DNA of 64,000 bases from Bacteroidales bacterium. Its GTDB lineage: Bacteria; Bacteroidota; Bacteroidia; Bacteroidales; UBA932. The stretch is taken from the NCBI GenBank assembly GCA_017631875.1, contig JAGBSL010000006.1:9001-73000 (forward strand), given 5' to 3'. Every line of letters begins with the position of its first letter. The first letter of the stretch is position 1. The translations under genes were made by a program, and so were the position numbers. The notes beneath the pieces were generated by a model that saw nothing but the letters and a program-made list of their open reading frames with translations, made no database searches and had not been told where the DNA came from. Shown piece after piece: positions 9,240 through 17,243 of the stretch.

Positions 9240-10331
9240 CTACTTCAGAAGCGCCAGATCGGCAAGGGCGATGGCGGTCATGGCTTCGACTACCACAGGG
9301 GTGCGGAGGGCGAAGCAGGCATCGTGACGGCCCTTGATTTCGAGAGTGTCCATCTCGCCGGTCTGGAAGTTGAATGTCTGCTGGGCCTTGCGGATGCTGG
9401 ATGTCGGCTTGAACGCGACACGGAATGTCAGAGGCGCACCATTGGTGATGCCGCCATTGACCCCGCCTGCACCGTTCTTCAGAGGTCTTCCGTCCGCTCC
9501 TATAGGGTCATTATGCTCCGAGCCCTTCATCCTTGCCGCCTGGAAACCGTCTCCGAACTCAAGGCCACGCACTCCCGGGATCGAGAAGATTGCATGCGCG
9601 ATCATAGACTCCACGCTGTCCCAGAACGGCTCACCATATCCCGGGTCGATCTCCGGCACAGTACACTCCACAACCGCTCCAAGGCTGTCGCCTTCTTCCA
9701 TGGCCTTATCGATTGCCTCCTGCCACCTTGCCGGAAAATCATTTCCCCCACACATCGCTGCATGTGCTTCGTCCCCGCACGTCATTGCGAGGGCTTCGCC
9801 CGTGGCAATCTGTTCACATGAATCCAAAGACACACCTCCCAATTCCACCAGTCGGGCATTGACCTCCTTGGCAGGCGTCTCATCAAGAATGGTCAGACTA
9901 TAAAGCATCTTCTTGGCCACGACTCCTGCAGCAACGATTGGCAAAGTCAGCCTGCCAGAAAAATGTCCGCTGCCGCGAGGATCCTGATAGTCATCCCATT
10001 TCAGCGCTGCTGTCAGGTCTGCATGGCCCGGACGAGGCATAGCCGCGAACTGGCTGTAGTCCGAAGATTTCGTATTCATGTTCCTGAACACAATCGTCAG
10101 AGGCGCACCCGTGGTACATCCCTCATACACTCCGCTCACAAGCATAGGCTTGTCCTCCTCGATACGAGGAGTCGTGCCCTTAGCCCCGCTCTTGCGGCGG
10201 GCCAGATCCTGCACGAAGTCCTCCTCGGACAGTTCGATGCCAGGCTGCACGCCGTCCAATACCACACCGATGAGCTCGCCATGCGACTCACCGAATATCG
10301 ACACTCTGAATTTTCTACCGAATGTGTTCAT
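9240..10331 (-). CDS. aroC: Chorismate synthase (carries a repeat-derived insert)
   Basis: This 363-aa enzyme converts 5-enolpyruvylshikimate-3-phosphate to chorismate with reduced FMN, the last shikimate step. The start at 10331 gives the canonical MNTFGRKFRVSIFGESHG; the ATG at 10358 only adds nine unrelated residues. Other family signatures are 'RPGHADLTAALKW', 'GSGHFSGRLT' (variant of GGGRSSAR), 'ARMKGSEHND' (FMN loop) and 'KGRHDACFALRTPVVVEAM'. Residues of about 173-184 (QIATGEALAMTC) are encoded by a palindromic repeat at 9778-9813 that also occurs inside the neighbouring aroA sequence. It lies in a variable loop between 'GGVSLDS' and the 'FPARWQEAIDKA' helix. It is the last gene of a minus-strand aroB, aroDA, aroC cluster. 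Confidence 0.95.
   Translation of the reverse strand: MNTFGRKFRVSIFGESHGELIGVVLDGVQPGIELSEEDFVQDLARRKSGAKGTTPRIEEDKPMLVSGVYEGCTTGAPLTIVFRNMNTKSSDYSQFAAMPRPGHADLTAALKWDDYQDPRGSGHFSGRLTLPIVAAGVVAKKMLYSLTILDETPAKEVNARLVELGGVSLDSCEQIATGEALAMTCGDEAHAAMCGGNDFPARWQEAIDKAMEEGDSLGAVVECTVPEIDPGYGEPFWDSVESMIAHAIFSIPGVRGLEFGDGFQAARMKGSEHNDPIGADGRPLKNGAGGVNGGITNGAPLTFRVAFKPTSSIRKAQQTFNFQTGEMDTLEIKGRHDACFALRTPVVVEAMTAIALADLALLK
9778..9813. repeat. In-frame palindromic repeat inside aroC
   Basis: The 36-nt CACGTCATTGCGAGGG...GTGGCAATCTGT is identical base for base to 11394-11429 in aroDA. It is read on the minus strand in the same frame in both genes (QIATGEALAMTC). The same family is seen outside genes at 3246-3280 and 51770-51804. 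Confidence 0.9.
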
Positions 10332-10420
10332 ATCTGTTTCTGTTATCTCATTATCCATCAGCGCCTTACAGATTCTCCTTGCTCCCCTTTGACGGCAAGG
10401 ACATTTCGTAAAGCGCTCAG

Positions 10421-12529
10421 TTACTGCAACTTACGCTCCACAGCTGCGAATATATCATGGAACTGCGGGAAGGATTTGGCCACGCATGCTTCGTCGTCGA
10501 TGGTGATCGGGCTGTCGGCGCCGAGAGAGGCGACCTTCAGGGCCATGACCATGCGGTGGTCGTGGTGGGAGGTGTAGGCTCCGCCTTTCAGGAGACCGGG
10601 AGCGACAGATCCCTCGGCTTCGCTCGGGATGACAGGGGACATGAGTCTCTGAACCAAAGTGTGTCCTTCTATTATGAGTTCATCTTTCTCTATACATGCC
10701 TTCACTCCCATCTGGGTCAGCATTTCGAGGATTGCCCTTGCTCTATCGCTCTCCTTGTTTGCCAGACGTCCGACGCCTGCTAGTCTTGAGGTTCCCTGAC
10801 AGAAGGCAGCGAGGACCGCGAGGATCGGGAAGAGGTCCGGACAATTGGATGCATCGGCACTGAAGGCTTTCAAAGGTGCACGCTGGGCGGTGATGTTACC
10901 TCTGTCGCCATCCAGCTGAGAGAGGCTGGCGCCAGCATCCATGAGGATGTCCATGATCGAAAGATCCGCCTGGAGGGATGTTGTGTCAAGGCCGGAGAGT
11001 TCTGAGCGGCCAAACACTGCACCTGCCACAAGGAAGTTTGCGGCTGCACTCCAGTCGCCTTCAAGATTGATGTTGGCTGCTCTGTATTTCTGTCCTCCCT
11101 TCACCTTGAAGACCATCTCGGTGCAAAGCGACCAGTCTCCTCCTGATTCGAGGAAATCAGGTCCGCCGAGCATGTCGTTTCCGACCTTGATGCCGAACTT
11201 CTTCAGCACCTCGAGGGTTATGAACATGTATGGGATGCTCTTCGGATCCTTCACGATGACTGAGGAGTTCCTGTCGGCGAACGGCAGGGCCATCAGCAGA
11301 CCGGAGATGAGCTGGGAACCATGTTTACCTGAGATCTCTGCACGGCCGGCCTTAAGCGGACCTTTGACTGTGAGAGGTACGCGGAGGGGATCACACGTCA
11401 TTGCGAGGGCTTCGCCCGTGGCAATCTGTACAGACTGACACTCCGCCTCAAACGCCTCCATGATCTCACGTGCACCTGTCAGAGGACGGTTCAGAAGAGT
11501 CTTCTCTCCCGTGAATGTCACAGGACCGGCACAGAGCTGGGCCATTACAGGGATCATCATTCTGGTCAGCAGACCTGACTCTCCCACATGGAGCTCAGTC
11601 ATATCCATGCTTCCGAGACTTGCGGATATTCCCTTGATAGTCACTTCGGTTCCATTGACCTCAACCTCTGCTCCGAGGTTTCGGGCCACCTGAAGGGCGG
11701 CCTCATTATCCCCGCATGGGGTGTATCCATGAAGACGGGAGGTGCCTTCTGCCAATGCTGCAGCAATTATCGCCCTCTGGGCAAAGCTCTTGGATACCGG
11801 CATGACCAGCGGCTCAGACGTGTCAATGAACTTGAAGTTGCCATATGCAGCCTTGCGCATTTCATCCGTCGGCCACTGGCCAGGAGCGGCGGCCTCATCG
11901 GCACTGAGAGCCGCATATGTATATGGAGCACCATATTTCAGACAATCAAGACGAGACTGACGGCCTGCCTCGCCCATGCAGAACGCTATGAGGTCGATGT
12001 TCTCAGCCTTGGCCCATTCGTACAGTGCCATGACCTTCTCCACATCTTCCGAAGAATGCGCCGTGGTCACAAGCTTGACGATGTCGGCACCATGGTACTT
12101 GCACTTCTCCACCAGCGCCTTGAGCGCCTCGTATGAATCCGTTCCTTTGAAATCATGGTATGAGCGGATGAATATGGTTCCGTTTTCATGGGCGGCGCTG
12201 CGGACCCTCTTGGACATCTGCTTCTGCGCCTCGATCTCCACGTCCACATAACGCGCACCGGCCTCGATGGCCCTGACGAGCCTCTTTTCGGCGATCTGCA
12301 TCGCCTTGATCTCACGTGCCGAGTCCGTCAGTCCCTGCAGCGACGGCTCATTATGCGCCACCTCTGCAATACGGCATGTAGCCACCAGAGGCACATCGGA
12401 TGTGAACACGTTCTCTGTTTCCCTGGCCGACAGTTCGCACCTGTCCAGACGGATCTCCGCCATCTCGCAATGCTCCAGAGCCTCAAGAATCTGCTCTGCA
12501 GTCTTGTTCTGTATCGTTGTACAAATCAT
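10421..12529 (-). CDS. aroD-aroA: Fused 3-dehydroquinate dehydratase (type I) / EPSP synthase
   Basis: The 702-aa bifunctional protein carries shikimate steps 3 and 6. Residues 1 to about 230 are a type I dehydroquinase with catalytic His in 'RSYHDF' and the Schiff-base Lys in 'ADIVKLVTTA'; 'EIRLDR' starts the barrel. From about residue 240 comes EPSP synthase: 'MPVSKSFAQRAI' (substrate Lys), 'GESGLLTRMM', 'LLNRPLTGAREIMEAF', 'GKHGSQLISGLLMALP', 'EGDWSAAANF' and 'SHHDHRMVMAL'. Two stretches come from repeats: QIATGEALAMTC (11394-11429), and VIPSEAEGS (10607-10635) just before the His-Asp-His-Arg motif. Both keep the frame, so the protein is probably functional. Shikimate kinase and dehydrogenase are not in the window. 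Confidence 0.95.
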   Translation of the reverse strand: MICTTIQNKTAEQILEALEHCEMAEIRLDRCELSARETENVFTSDVPLVATCRIAEVAHNEPSLQGLTDSAREIKAMQIAEKRLVRAIEAGARYVDVEIEAQKQMSKRVRSAAHENGTIFIRSYHDFKGTDSYEALKALVEKCKYHGADIVKLVTTAHSSEDVEKVMALYEWAKAENIDLIAFCMGEAGRQSRLDCLKYGAPYTYAALSADEAAAPGQWPTDEMRKAAYGNFKFIDTSEPLVMPVSKSFAQRAIIAAALAEGTSRLHGYTPCGDNEAALQVARNLGAEVEVNGTEVTIKGISASLGSMDMTELHVGESGLLTRMMIPVMAQLCAGPVTFTGEKTLLNRPLTGAREIMEAFEAECQSVQIATGEALAMTCDPLRVPLTVKGPLKAGRAEISGKHGSQLISGLLMALPFADRNSSVIVKDPKSIPYMFITLEVLKKFGIKVGNDMLGGPDFLESGGDWSLCTEMVFKVKGGQKYRAANINLEGDWSAAANFLVAGAVFGRSELSGLDTTSLQADLSIMDILMDAGASLSQLDGDRGNITAQRAPLKAFSADASNCPDLFPILAVLAAFCQGTSRLAGVGRLANKESDRARAILEMLTQMGVKACIEKDELIIEGHTLVQRLMSPVIPSEAEGSVAPGLLKGGAYTSHHDHRMVMALKVASLGADSPITIDDEACVAKSFPQFHDIFAAVERKLQ
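10607..10635. repeat. In-frame repeat inside the aroA part (CCCGAGCGAAGCCGAGGG family)
   Basis: AGATCCCTCGGCTTCGCTCGGGATGACAG, on the minus strand CTGTCATCCCGAGCG..., encodes VIPSEAEGS in the fusion protein. It is an imperfect palindrome of a type widely dispersed between genes in many bacteria. Here it lies in coding sequence. Confidence 0.75.
11394..11429. repeat. In-frame palindromic repeat inside the aroA part, identical to the aroC copy
   Basis: 36 nt identical to 9778-9813 while the flanks differ. It encodes QIATGEALAMTC between 'AFEAECQSV' and 'DPLRVPLTVKG'. Confidence 0.9.
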
Positions 12530-12542
12530 AGTTCTAACTTTT

Positions 12543-12571
12543 TGTCATTTCGAGCGCAGTCGAGAAATCTA
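12543..12571. repeat. Palindromic repeat between aroDA and aroB (GTCATTTCGAGCGCAGTCGAGAAATCT type)
   Basis: The arms TTTCGA and TCGAGAAA flank a short loop. On the minus strand the unit begins TAGATTTCTCGAC, and its first TAG is the aroB stop codon (12569-12571). The repeat therefore appears to define the end of AroB. Confidence 0.75.
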
Positions 12572-13702
12572 CGCCAGCAGCCCCACAACTTCATCCACTG
12601 TCAGGTCATGCATGACCACATCACCGATGGCGCGCGGCAGCACGAAATGCACCTTGCCGTTCTCTGCCTTCTTGTCCTTGCGCATCGCTTCTGCCATGTC
12701 GTGGATGCTGTATGGGTTGATGATCAGGAGCAGGCATGCATCCAGATCATGCTCTATGGCAGCGGCGAATCCCGGCTCCGCCATCTCCAGCTTCTCCGCC
12801 AGCTGCGCAGCATATACCATTCCAAGCGCCACTGCATGACCATGATCTATGTCATTATGCTTCTTATGTGCCAATGCTTCGATTGCGTGGCCGAATGTAT
12901 GGCCGAGATTCAGCTTCATGCGCTCGCCGCTCTCGAACTGGTCGCGCGAAACCACTCCTGCCTTCACCCTCGCAGCCGCAGCAATCAGCGGAGTCAGCTC
13001 CGTAAGCCTTCCTGTCAGAGCCTCCGGCCAACGTGCCTCACCGTCACTCAAGGTTGCTCCCGCACACAATTCTATGAAATCATTAGTCAGCGACTTCAGA
13101 AGACCTGCAGCCACTTCGTAATTACCGTCATCCTCTATGATGAATGTCTTGAGCATCTCCGCAGCTCCGGCCTGGAAGTCCTCCATCGGAAGGCTCTCCA
13201 GAACCTGCGGACATACATACGTAAACTCCGGCTGACGGATCACCCCGAGCATGTTCTTATAGCCGCCCATATTGACGCCGGTCTTGCCGCCAATCGCCGC
13301 ATCCACCTGCGCCAGAAGGGTCGTAGGCACATACGCAAAGCGCACTCCCCTCTTATATATTGACGCCGCAAAACCCACCATATCCGTGGTTATGCCACCA
13401 CCGATCGCCAGCACGAGAGCATCTCTATCAGCACCATTTTCCAGCAGCCATCCGCATATGTCCATGACGGTATCCATGCACTTGGCTTCCTCTGACGCCT
13501 CAACCAACATTCCAGGCGCACCGCGACGGTTCAGCATCTGCGACATCTCATACGCCGCCGAACAGCCCATCGCCACATTGCTGTCCATCACGACATACAC
13601 ATGCTCATACGGCTCCAGGCACGCCTCCAGCCTTTCCACACCTTCTTCCACAAGAATACGGCTGACAACCTGATTCCCGTCGTATATATTTATCTGCTCC
13701 AT
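12569..13702 (-). CDS. aroB: 3-dehydroquinate synthase
   Basis: The 377-aa NAD- and metal-dependent enzyme makes 3-dehydroquinate from DAHP, the second shikimate step. The NAD-binding and active-site blocks are clear: 'VLAIGGGITTDMVGFAASIYKRGVRFAYVPTTLLAQVDAAIGGKTGVN', 'GAAEMLKTFII', 'ARVKAGVVSRDQFESGERMKLNLGHTFGHAIEAL' and 'HGHAVALGMVYAA'. The metal ligands Glu, His and His fall in 'GAAEM', 'GHTFGH' and 'HGHA'. Length is near normal (about 360). It is the first gene of the minus-strand aro cluster and is followed after 39 nt by aroDA. A TATATTTG box (13724-13731, minus strand) lies 22 nt before the start; no good -33 is seen. Confidence 0.96.
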   Translation of the reverse strand: MEQINIYDGNQVVSRILVEEGVERLEACLEPYEHVYVVMDSNVAMGCSAAYEMSQMLNRRGAPGMLVEASEEAKCMDTVMDICGWLLENGADRDALVLAIGGGITTDMVGFAASIYKRGVRFAYVPTTLLAQVDAAIGGKTGVNMGGYKNMLGVIRQPEFTYVCPQVLESLPMEDFQAGAAEMLKTFIIEDDGNYEVAAGLLKSLTNDFIELCAGATLSDGEARWPEALTGRLTELTPLIAAAARVKAGVVSRDQFESGERMKLNLGHTFGHAIEALAHKKHNDIDHGHAVALGMVYAAQLAEKLEMAEPGFAAAIEHDLDACLLLIINPYSIHDMAEAMRKDKKAENGKVHFVLPRAIGDVVMHDLTVDEVVGLLA

Positions 13703-14051
13703 AGATTACTGTTTTACAATCTACAAATATAACAATCTTTTGTCGGATATTAGGCGCTGCTATGGGTATTGCTGTGAGGGCTGGGGCAATTTCCTATGTT
13801 ATTTGCACTAGACACCCTGATTGTGGTGAGGGGCTGGAGCAGTTTACCTTGTATTTTGCACTATACTCCTTCCGGGAGAGGGGAGGACAGATGAAGAATG
13901 CTCTGAGTCTGAACATACCTGAGCGAACACACCTTGGACGCTTTCCCTGATATATCCGTCCAAGGTACCGTGATATTCACTATTATAGAAGGTTTTAAGC
14001 ACCACCTTGGTCAGTTCTATAGGGTTTTCCGTCCAAGGTATGTCATTTATT
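13703..14051. other. Non-coding region with two kinds of tandem imperfect repeats
   Basis: No credible gene is seen between aroB and the tRNA promoter. It holds two related units of about 41 nt (13773-13813 and 13825-13865: TG(A)GGGGCTGG...TTTGCACTA). It also holds two hairpin units: ACCTTGGAC 13931-13939 with GTCCAAGGT 13958-13966, and ACCTTGG 14004-14010 with CCAAGGT 14033-14039. The two hairpins share the right arm CCGTCCAAGGTA. Function unknown. Confidence 0.6.
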
Positions 14052-14081
14052 TTGCAATTTCCGAAATTTCCGATACCTTTG
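14052..14081 (+). promoter_or_regulatory. Promoter of tRNA-Leu
   Basis: TTG at 14052-14054, a 19-nt spacer and TACCTTTG at 14074-14081 match the Bacteroidota consensus exactly. They lie 49 nt before the tRNA. Confidence 0.75.
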
Positions 14082-14130
14082 CACTCCTTAACCAGAAGGT
14101 CTATCCTTCACGTGCTTTAAAAGCACACCA

Positions 14131-14212
14131 GCCCGGATGGCGGAATCGGTAGACGCGCTGGTCTCAAACACCAGTGGAGCAATCCGTGCCGGTTCGATCC
14201 CGGCTCCGGGTA
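14131..14212 (+). tRNA. tRNA-Leu (anticodon CAA)
   Basis: An 82-nt class II tRNA folds from GCCCGGA/TCCGGGT (acceptor, one G-T pair). The anticodon stem CTGGT/ACCAG has loop CTCAAAC (anticodon CAA, reads UUG). It has a long variable arm (TGGAGCAATCCGT) and a T-arm GCCGG/CCGGC with loop TTCGATC. Discriminator is A at 14212, followed by CC. It is the integration target: its last 14 bases plus one are duplicated at 39538-39552, so the tRNA stays intact after insertion. Confidence 0.97.
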
Positions 14213-14213
14213 C
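14199..14213 (+). repeat. attL core, 15-bp direct repeat
   Basis: CCCGGCTCCGGGTAC, the T-arm/acceptor end of tRNA-Leu, is repeated exactly at 39538-39552. Confidence 0.93.
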
Positions 14214-14218
14214 CCGTT

Positions 14219-14255
14219 AAATCGCAAATCTTTGATTTTCAAGGATTTGCGATTT
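14219..14255 (+). terminator. 12-bp perfect hairpin just inside the left end
   Basis: AAATCGCAAATC (14219-14230) pairs with GATTTGCGATTT (14244-14255), followed by CTCTTTT. It lies directly after the tRNA and probably ends tRNA transcription, replacing the native terminator displaced to the other end of the element. Confidence 0.65.
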
Positions 14256-14268
14256 CTCTTTTGGATTT

Positions 14269-14287
14269 TGCACCACGGTTGCACCAC
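14269..14287 (+). promoter_or_regulatory. Candidate integrase arm-type sites, left end (two TGCACCAC)
   Basis: TGCACCAC occurs at 14269-14276 and 14280-14287, starts 11 bp apart (one helical turn). Three more copies flank the integrase start at the right end (39361-39409). Presence only near the two ends fits arm-type binding sites of a tyrosine recombinase or excisionase. Confidence 0.6.
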
Positions 14288-14297
14288 AACTTTTTAG

Positions 14298-16217
14298 TCA
14301 GTTTTCATCTATTTTATCAAAATTAAGAGCTATTACTTCAAACGATATCTTTTTACTTTGGTCGTTCGGATGCGAGAAAATATAACTTATTGTAGATTCT
14401 GAACTCTTTCCTAAACATTGCACATAATACTTGTGCTGACATGTTTCCTTTTGAATCAAATTCAAGACTCTTGTCATATTCTTGCCTAAAACAAATATCA
14501 CTAATGCAACATTAGAATCATGCCATGTCAAATAGCGTCCAAACAGTTGATCGATTGCGTTCTTGTGATACTTCGGTCCCTTCCAGATTTTGCATTCAAC
14601 AATACATAAATTTCGAGAATCGCTGGCTCGCCTTATCAAGATATCAGTTTTCCCCAGTCTATTATATGTTTCAGGCGTAACCGTTGCATCTCCATACTTT
14701 AATGACAATGCATTCACCATTACATCCCTCATACCCTCTTCGTCCTTCCCTCGATATAAAGAAGGTAATCGTTCCATACTCTGCCCTGCTTGTATTATAT
14801 CTTTAATAACTGATTCTGTCATAGAATCAGCCTCGGACTTCTCCTTTGATTCAATGTCATTCAACAATTTTTGAGCATGTTCAATAGATAGTACATATTT
14901 ATCATCCACATAGTCTATTATGCTATAAGACCAGTTTAAATGAATTCCGCATTGTTTCTGTACATCTATTAATTTAATTCCATATGATAAAGCAAGAGCT
15001 GCCAATCTGCGAGAAAAAGTAATCATTAACCCCCACCACTCACCAAGGCATTTAAAGATTTCGGGGTTATCTCCTTCTTCAAACTCTCCCTTTAGACCAC
15101 GTTGTGCAAAAGAGTAAAACCTATCCTCTACATACTTCCAGTATTCTATATCTTGCTCATATCTACTTATCATATCATGACAAGCCTCTATTTGCTTTTC
15201 CGGCATTAATAGCTTTCCGGTCCTTTCATCAACCGCCTCTTTAGGAACTTTTTTCCAATCATTCAAAGCTTGTGCGGTCACTTGTATAGCCTTTTTGCGC
15301 TCCTCAATCCTAGCTAACGGATAAAAAGCATCAGCAAACTCCTTAAAAGGATAAAGGAGAGATATAATATATCTAACCTTATCATCTTGAGAGACACACC
15401 TTTTTAGGTTGTCCTCTATTTCTTCAATTAAGCCACCATCTCGACATACAAGTACCTCATCATTGAAATCATCATATGCTTCTTGTATATATTCGGGGAG
15501 TTCTACCTCATGTCGAATCCTCCACCTTCCTTGAAGCGCATCTTTAAGATTCCTTCTTTTCCCATATGGATTAGTCATATATGGCAGATCGTATTCCGTA
15601 CGCACCCAATCTACGCACATATATGCTCCACCACTTTTATATGCCTCAAAAAATGTATCCTCAATAATTCTATTCTTAGCATAAACTTTCTGCGTATAGG
15701 GCAACCTCTTTTTTCTTACATAACGAAGATAACTGGCGTTTATCTCTTTAATTCTAGCAACATCTGAGGACGTCAAAAATGGATAAATAGCCTCTGAGTC
15801 TTTCATATATTTTTTCTCAGCAGACAGATGCCACCTACATGTAAATTCTTCCACCAAATCTCGCTCCCAAGCATCAGCATCAGATTGATGTTCCAACTCA
15901 TACGTTCGTAAGCATAGGGCAAAGTAATTGTCAAATATCTCTTTTACACCAATGCTGTCATACATTTTAAGCCAATAAGCAACAAAACCAACCGCAACTA
16001 TTGGACACGACAACTCGGCTTCTTCAGATAGATGTTTTTCTCTAAGTATGCCCTTGTCGTTTAGATAATCTACAAAATAAAAAACATTATTATGTAATTC
16101 CACAATAGCGCCTGTTTGATTCGTCTGCCAATAGTCTATTATTGTCCTACTAGATCCTCGCGATATTTTGGGAAACAAAGTATCTTGCATATTTATTATA
16201 CATTTTACATTATCCAA
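14298..16217 (-). CDS. Large protein with C-terminal PD-(D/E)XK nuclease-like domain
   Basis: This 639-aa protein is not one I recognise by name. The C-terminal ~130 residues show a restriction-endonuclease fold signature. Asp525 in 'LGKTDILIRR' begins a strand, and the next strand 'LCIVECKIWKG' gives Glu541-x-Lys543. It is followed by a helix with 'AIDQLFGRYLTW' and a hydrophobic strand 'VALVIFVLG', the usual order of D-ExK nucleases. The N-terminal ~500 residues are mostly helical, Lys/Glu-rich and without a known motif; they may sense or bind a partner. No membrane segment is seen. The gene is AT-rich and divergent from the sensor-kinase operon. A TTG-N20-TAACTTTG promoter lies at 16328-16358. 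A role in phage defence is inferred from domain and setting. Confidence 0.8.
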   Translation of the reverse strand: MDNVKCIINMQDTLFPKISRGSSRTIIDYWQTNQTGAIVELHNNVFYFVDYLNDKGILREKHLSEEAELSCPIVAVGFVAYWLKMYDSIGVKEIFDNYFALCLRTYELEHQSDADAWERDLVEEFTCRWHLSAEKKYMKDSEAIYPFLTSSDVARIKEINASYLRYVRKKRLPYTQKVYAKNRIIEDTFFEAYKSGGAYMCVDWVRTEYDLPYMTNPYGKRRNLKDALQGRWRIRHEVELPEYIQEAYDDFNDEVLVCRDGGLIEEIEDNLKRCVSQDDKVRYIISLLYPFKEFADAFYPLARIEERKKAIQVTAQALNDWKKVPKEAVDERTGKLLMPEKQIEACHDMISRYEQDIEYWKYVEDRFYSFAQRGLKGEFEEGDNPEIFKCLGEWWGLMITFSRRLAALALSYGIKLIDVQKQCGIHLNWSYSIIDYVDDKYVLSIEHAQKLLNDIESKEKSEADSMTESVIKDIIQAGQSMERLPSLYRGKDEEGMRDVMVNALSLKYGDATVTPETYNRLGKTDILIRRASDSRNLCIVECKIWKGPKYHKNAIDQLFGRYLTWHDSNVALVIFVLGKNMTRVLNLIQKETCQHKYYVQCLGKSSESTISYIFSHPNDQSKKISFEVIALNFDKIDEN

Positions 16218-16508
16218 AATAAAAACATCCGAACCTCAAAATCCTGGAAGATTGTCATTCAAACACAAAAGGTTCATCATTCTAATAACTAATCCGCTTC
16301 AAGAGACTATTAATTATTCATTCTCAACAAAGTTATATGATATGGCAGCATATTCCAATATATTATAATATACAAAAATAAAACACTCCACACCTCATCC
16401 CATCTAAATCTTATAATTTTCATTATTTATAAGTGCCCAATATTGTGGATTAATAGAGATATAATCTCTTTATTTTTAGTACATTTGCTAGACATTTCTT
16501 TACAAAAT
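16218..16508. other. Divergent promoter region
   Basis: Non-coding and very AT-rich. It holds the minus-strand promoter for the nuclease-like gene (16328-16358) and a TACATTTG -7 box for the plus-strand operon (16480-16487), so both modules may share control. Confidence 0.55.
16328..16358 (-). promoter_or_regulatory. Promoter of the PD-(D/E)XK gene
   Basis: Read on the minus strand: TTG (16358-16356), a 20-nt spacer, TAACTTTG (16335-16328). This leaves a leader of about 100 nt before the start at 16217. Confidence 0.6.
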
Positions 16509-17243
16509 ATGGAAACCATAAAAAATCTAATATACCATTCATACGAAACTCTTTTCTCAAGCAAGAATCGAGTTCAAAAAGAGCAGATTTTATTCACAAT
16601 AATTGAATTGAAAAACAGTAATCCCGACCTTGCCAATATCAAGCAATCTAAGTACAAAGATTTTAAAGACTTCTGCGTTTCCTATATCACAAACAAAAAC
16701 ACTTTAGACTACAATCACTCCACATATTCTGAAAACATCATATTAGACCTACTCACCACCTGTAAATTTACTACTGAAGAAACATATCATCTTCTTGTCT
16801 TTATACAAAGTCTATATAAAGACTCACACCTCAATCACACCAATATTGAAGCTCAAATAGTCCAACATAGAATACTTATAGCGAGACAACATCGTAAATG
16901 GTTTAAATTTATATTATTGACCCTATCACAAAAAACCACATACACAGTAATTGCACTTATATTCTTCTTCACAATGGAACTTCTAATCTTGTTACCTGCT
17001 CCATGCGAAGTAATGGAAATAATTTCTTTTGAGAAAGTTAATTACTGTAGTGATCCAATAATAAACCACATTGTAAATGCACTAAGTCTACATATAGAAT
17101 TTTTAGATGGAGCCACCTTAAGTGCCGCTACTGCTACTGGGGTAATACTTATAGGTGGTTGGAATTTAATCTATATCATTCTAATTGTAAACATACTATT
17201 TAAGAACCTATTAACGAGAATTGAAATATATGATCCCGAATAG
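16509..17243 (+). CDS. Membrane protein of unknown function, first gene of the sensor operon
   Basis: A 244-aa protein. The start at 16509 (METIKNLIYHSYETLF) is preferred over 16443 because the TACATTTG promoter box at 16480-16487 lies between them. The N-terminal ~130 residues are soluble, helical and polar. Three hydrophobic segments follow: about residues 146-166 (YTVIALIFFFTMELLILL), the Ala/Thr/Gly-rich stretch near 205-222 and 'WNLIYIILIVNILF' at the end. The soluble part shows no motif I can name. It overlaps the next gene by 14 nt, so the two are coupled and probably act together. It could be an effector that perturbs the membrane or a partner of the sensor; neither is shown. Confidence 0.75.
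   Translation: METIKNLIYHSYETLFSSKNRVQKEQILFTIIELKNSNPDLANIKQSKYKDFKDFCVSYITNKNTLDYNHSTYSENIILDLLTTCKFTTEETYHLLVFIQSLYKDSHLNHTNIEAQIVQHRILIARQHRKWFKFILLTLSQKTTYTVIALIFFFTMELLILLPAPCEVMEIISFEKVNYCSDPIINHIVNALSLHIEFLDGATLSAATATGVILIGGWNLIYIILIVNILFKNLLTRIEIYDPE

Noticed and set aside
9000..13700. Long plus-strand open frames opposite the aro genes (up to about 390 codons)
   Set aside because: They are antisense shadows of aroC, aroDA and aroB, which have full motifs; the shadows show no domain, promoter or signal.
13773..13865. Possible short CRISPR array
   Set aside because: Only two imperfect units with an 11-nt gap and no cas genes; not an array.
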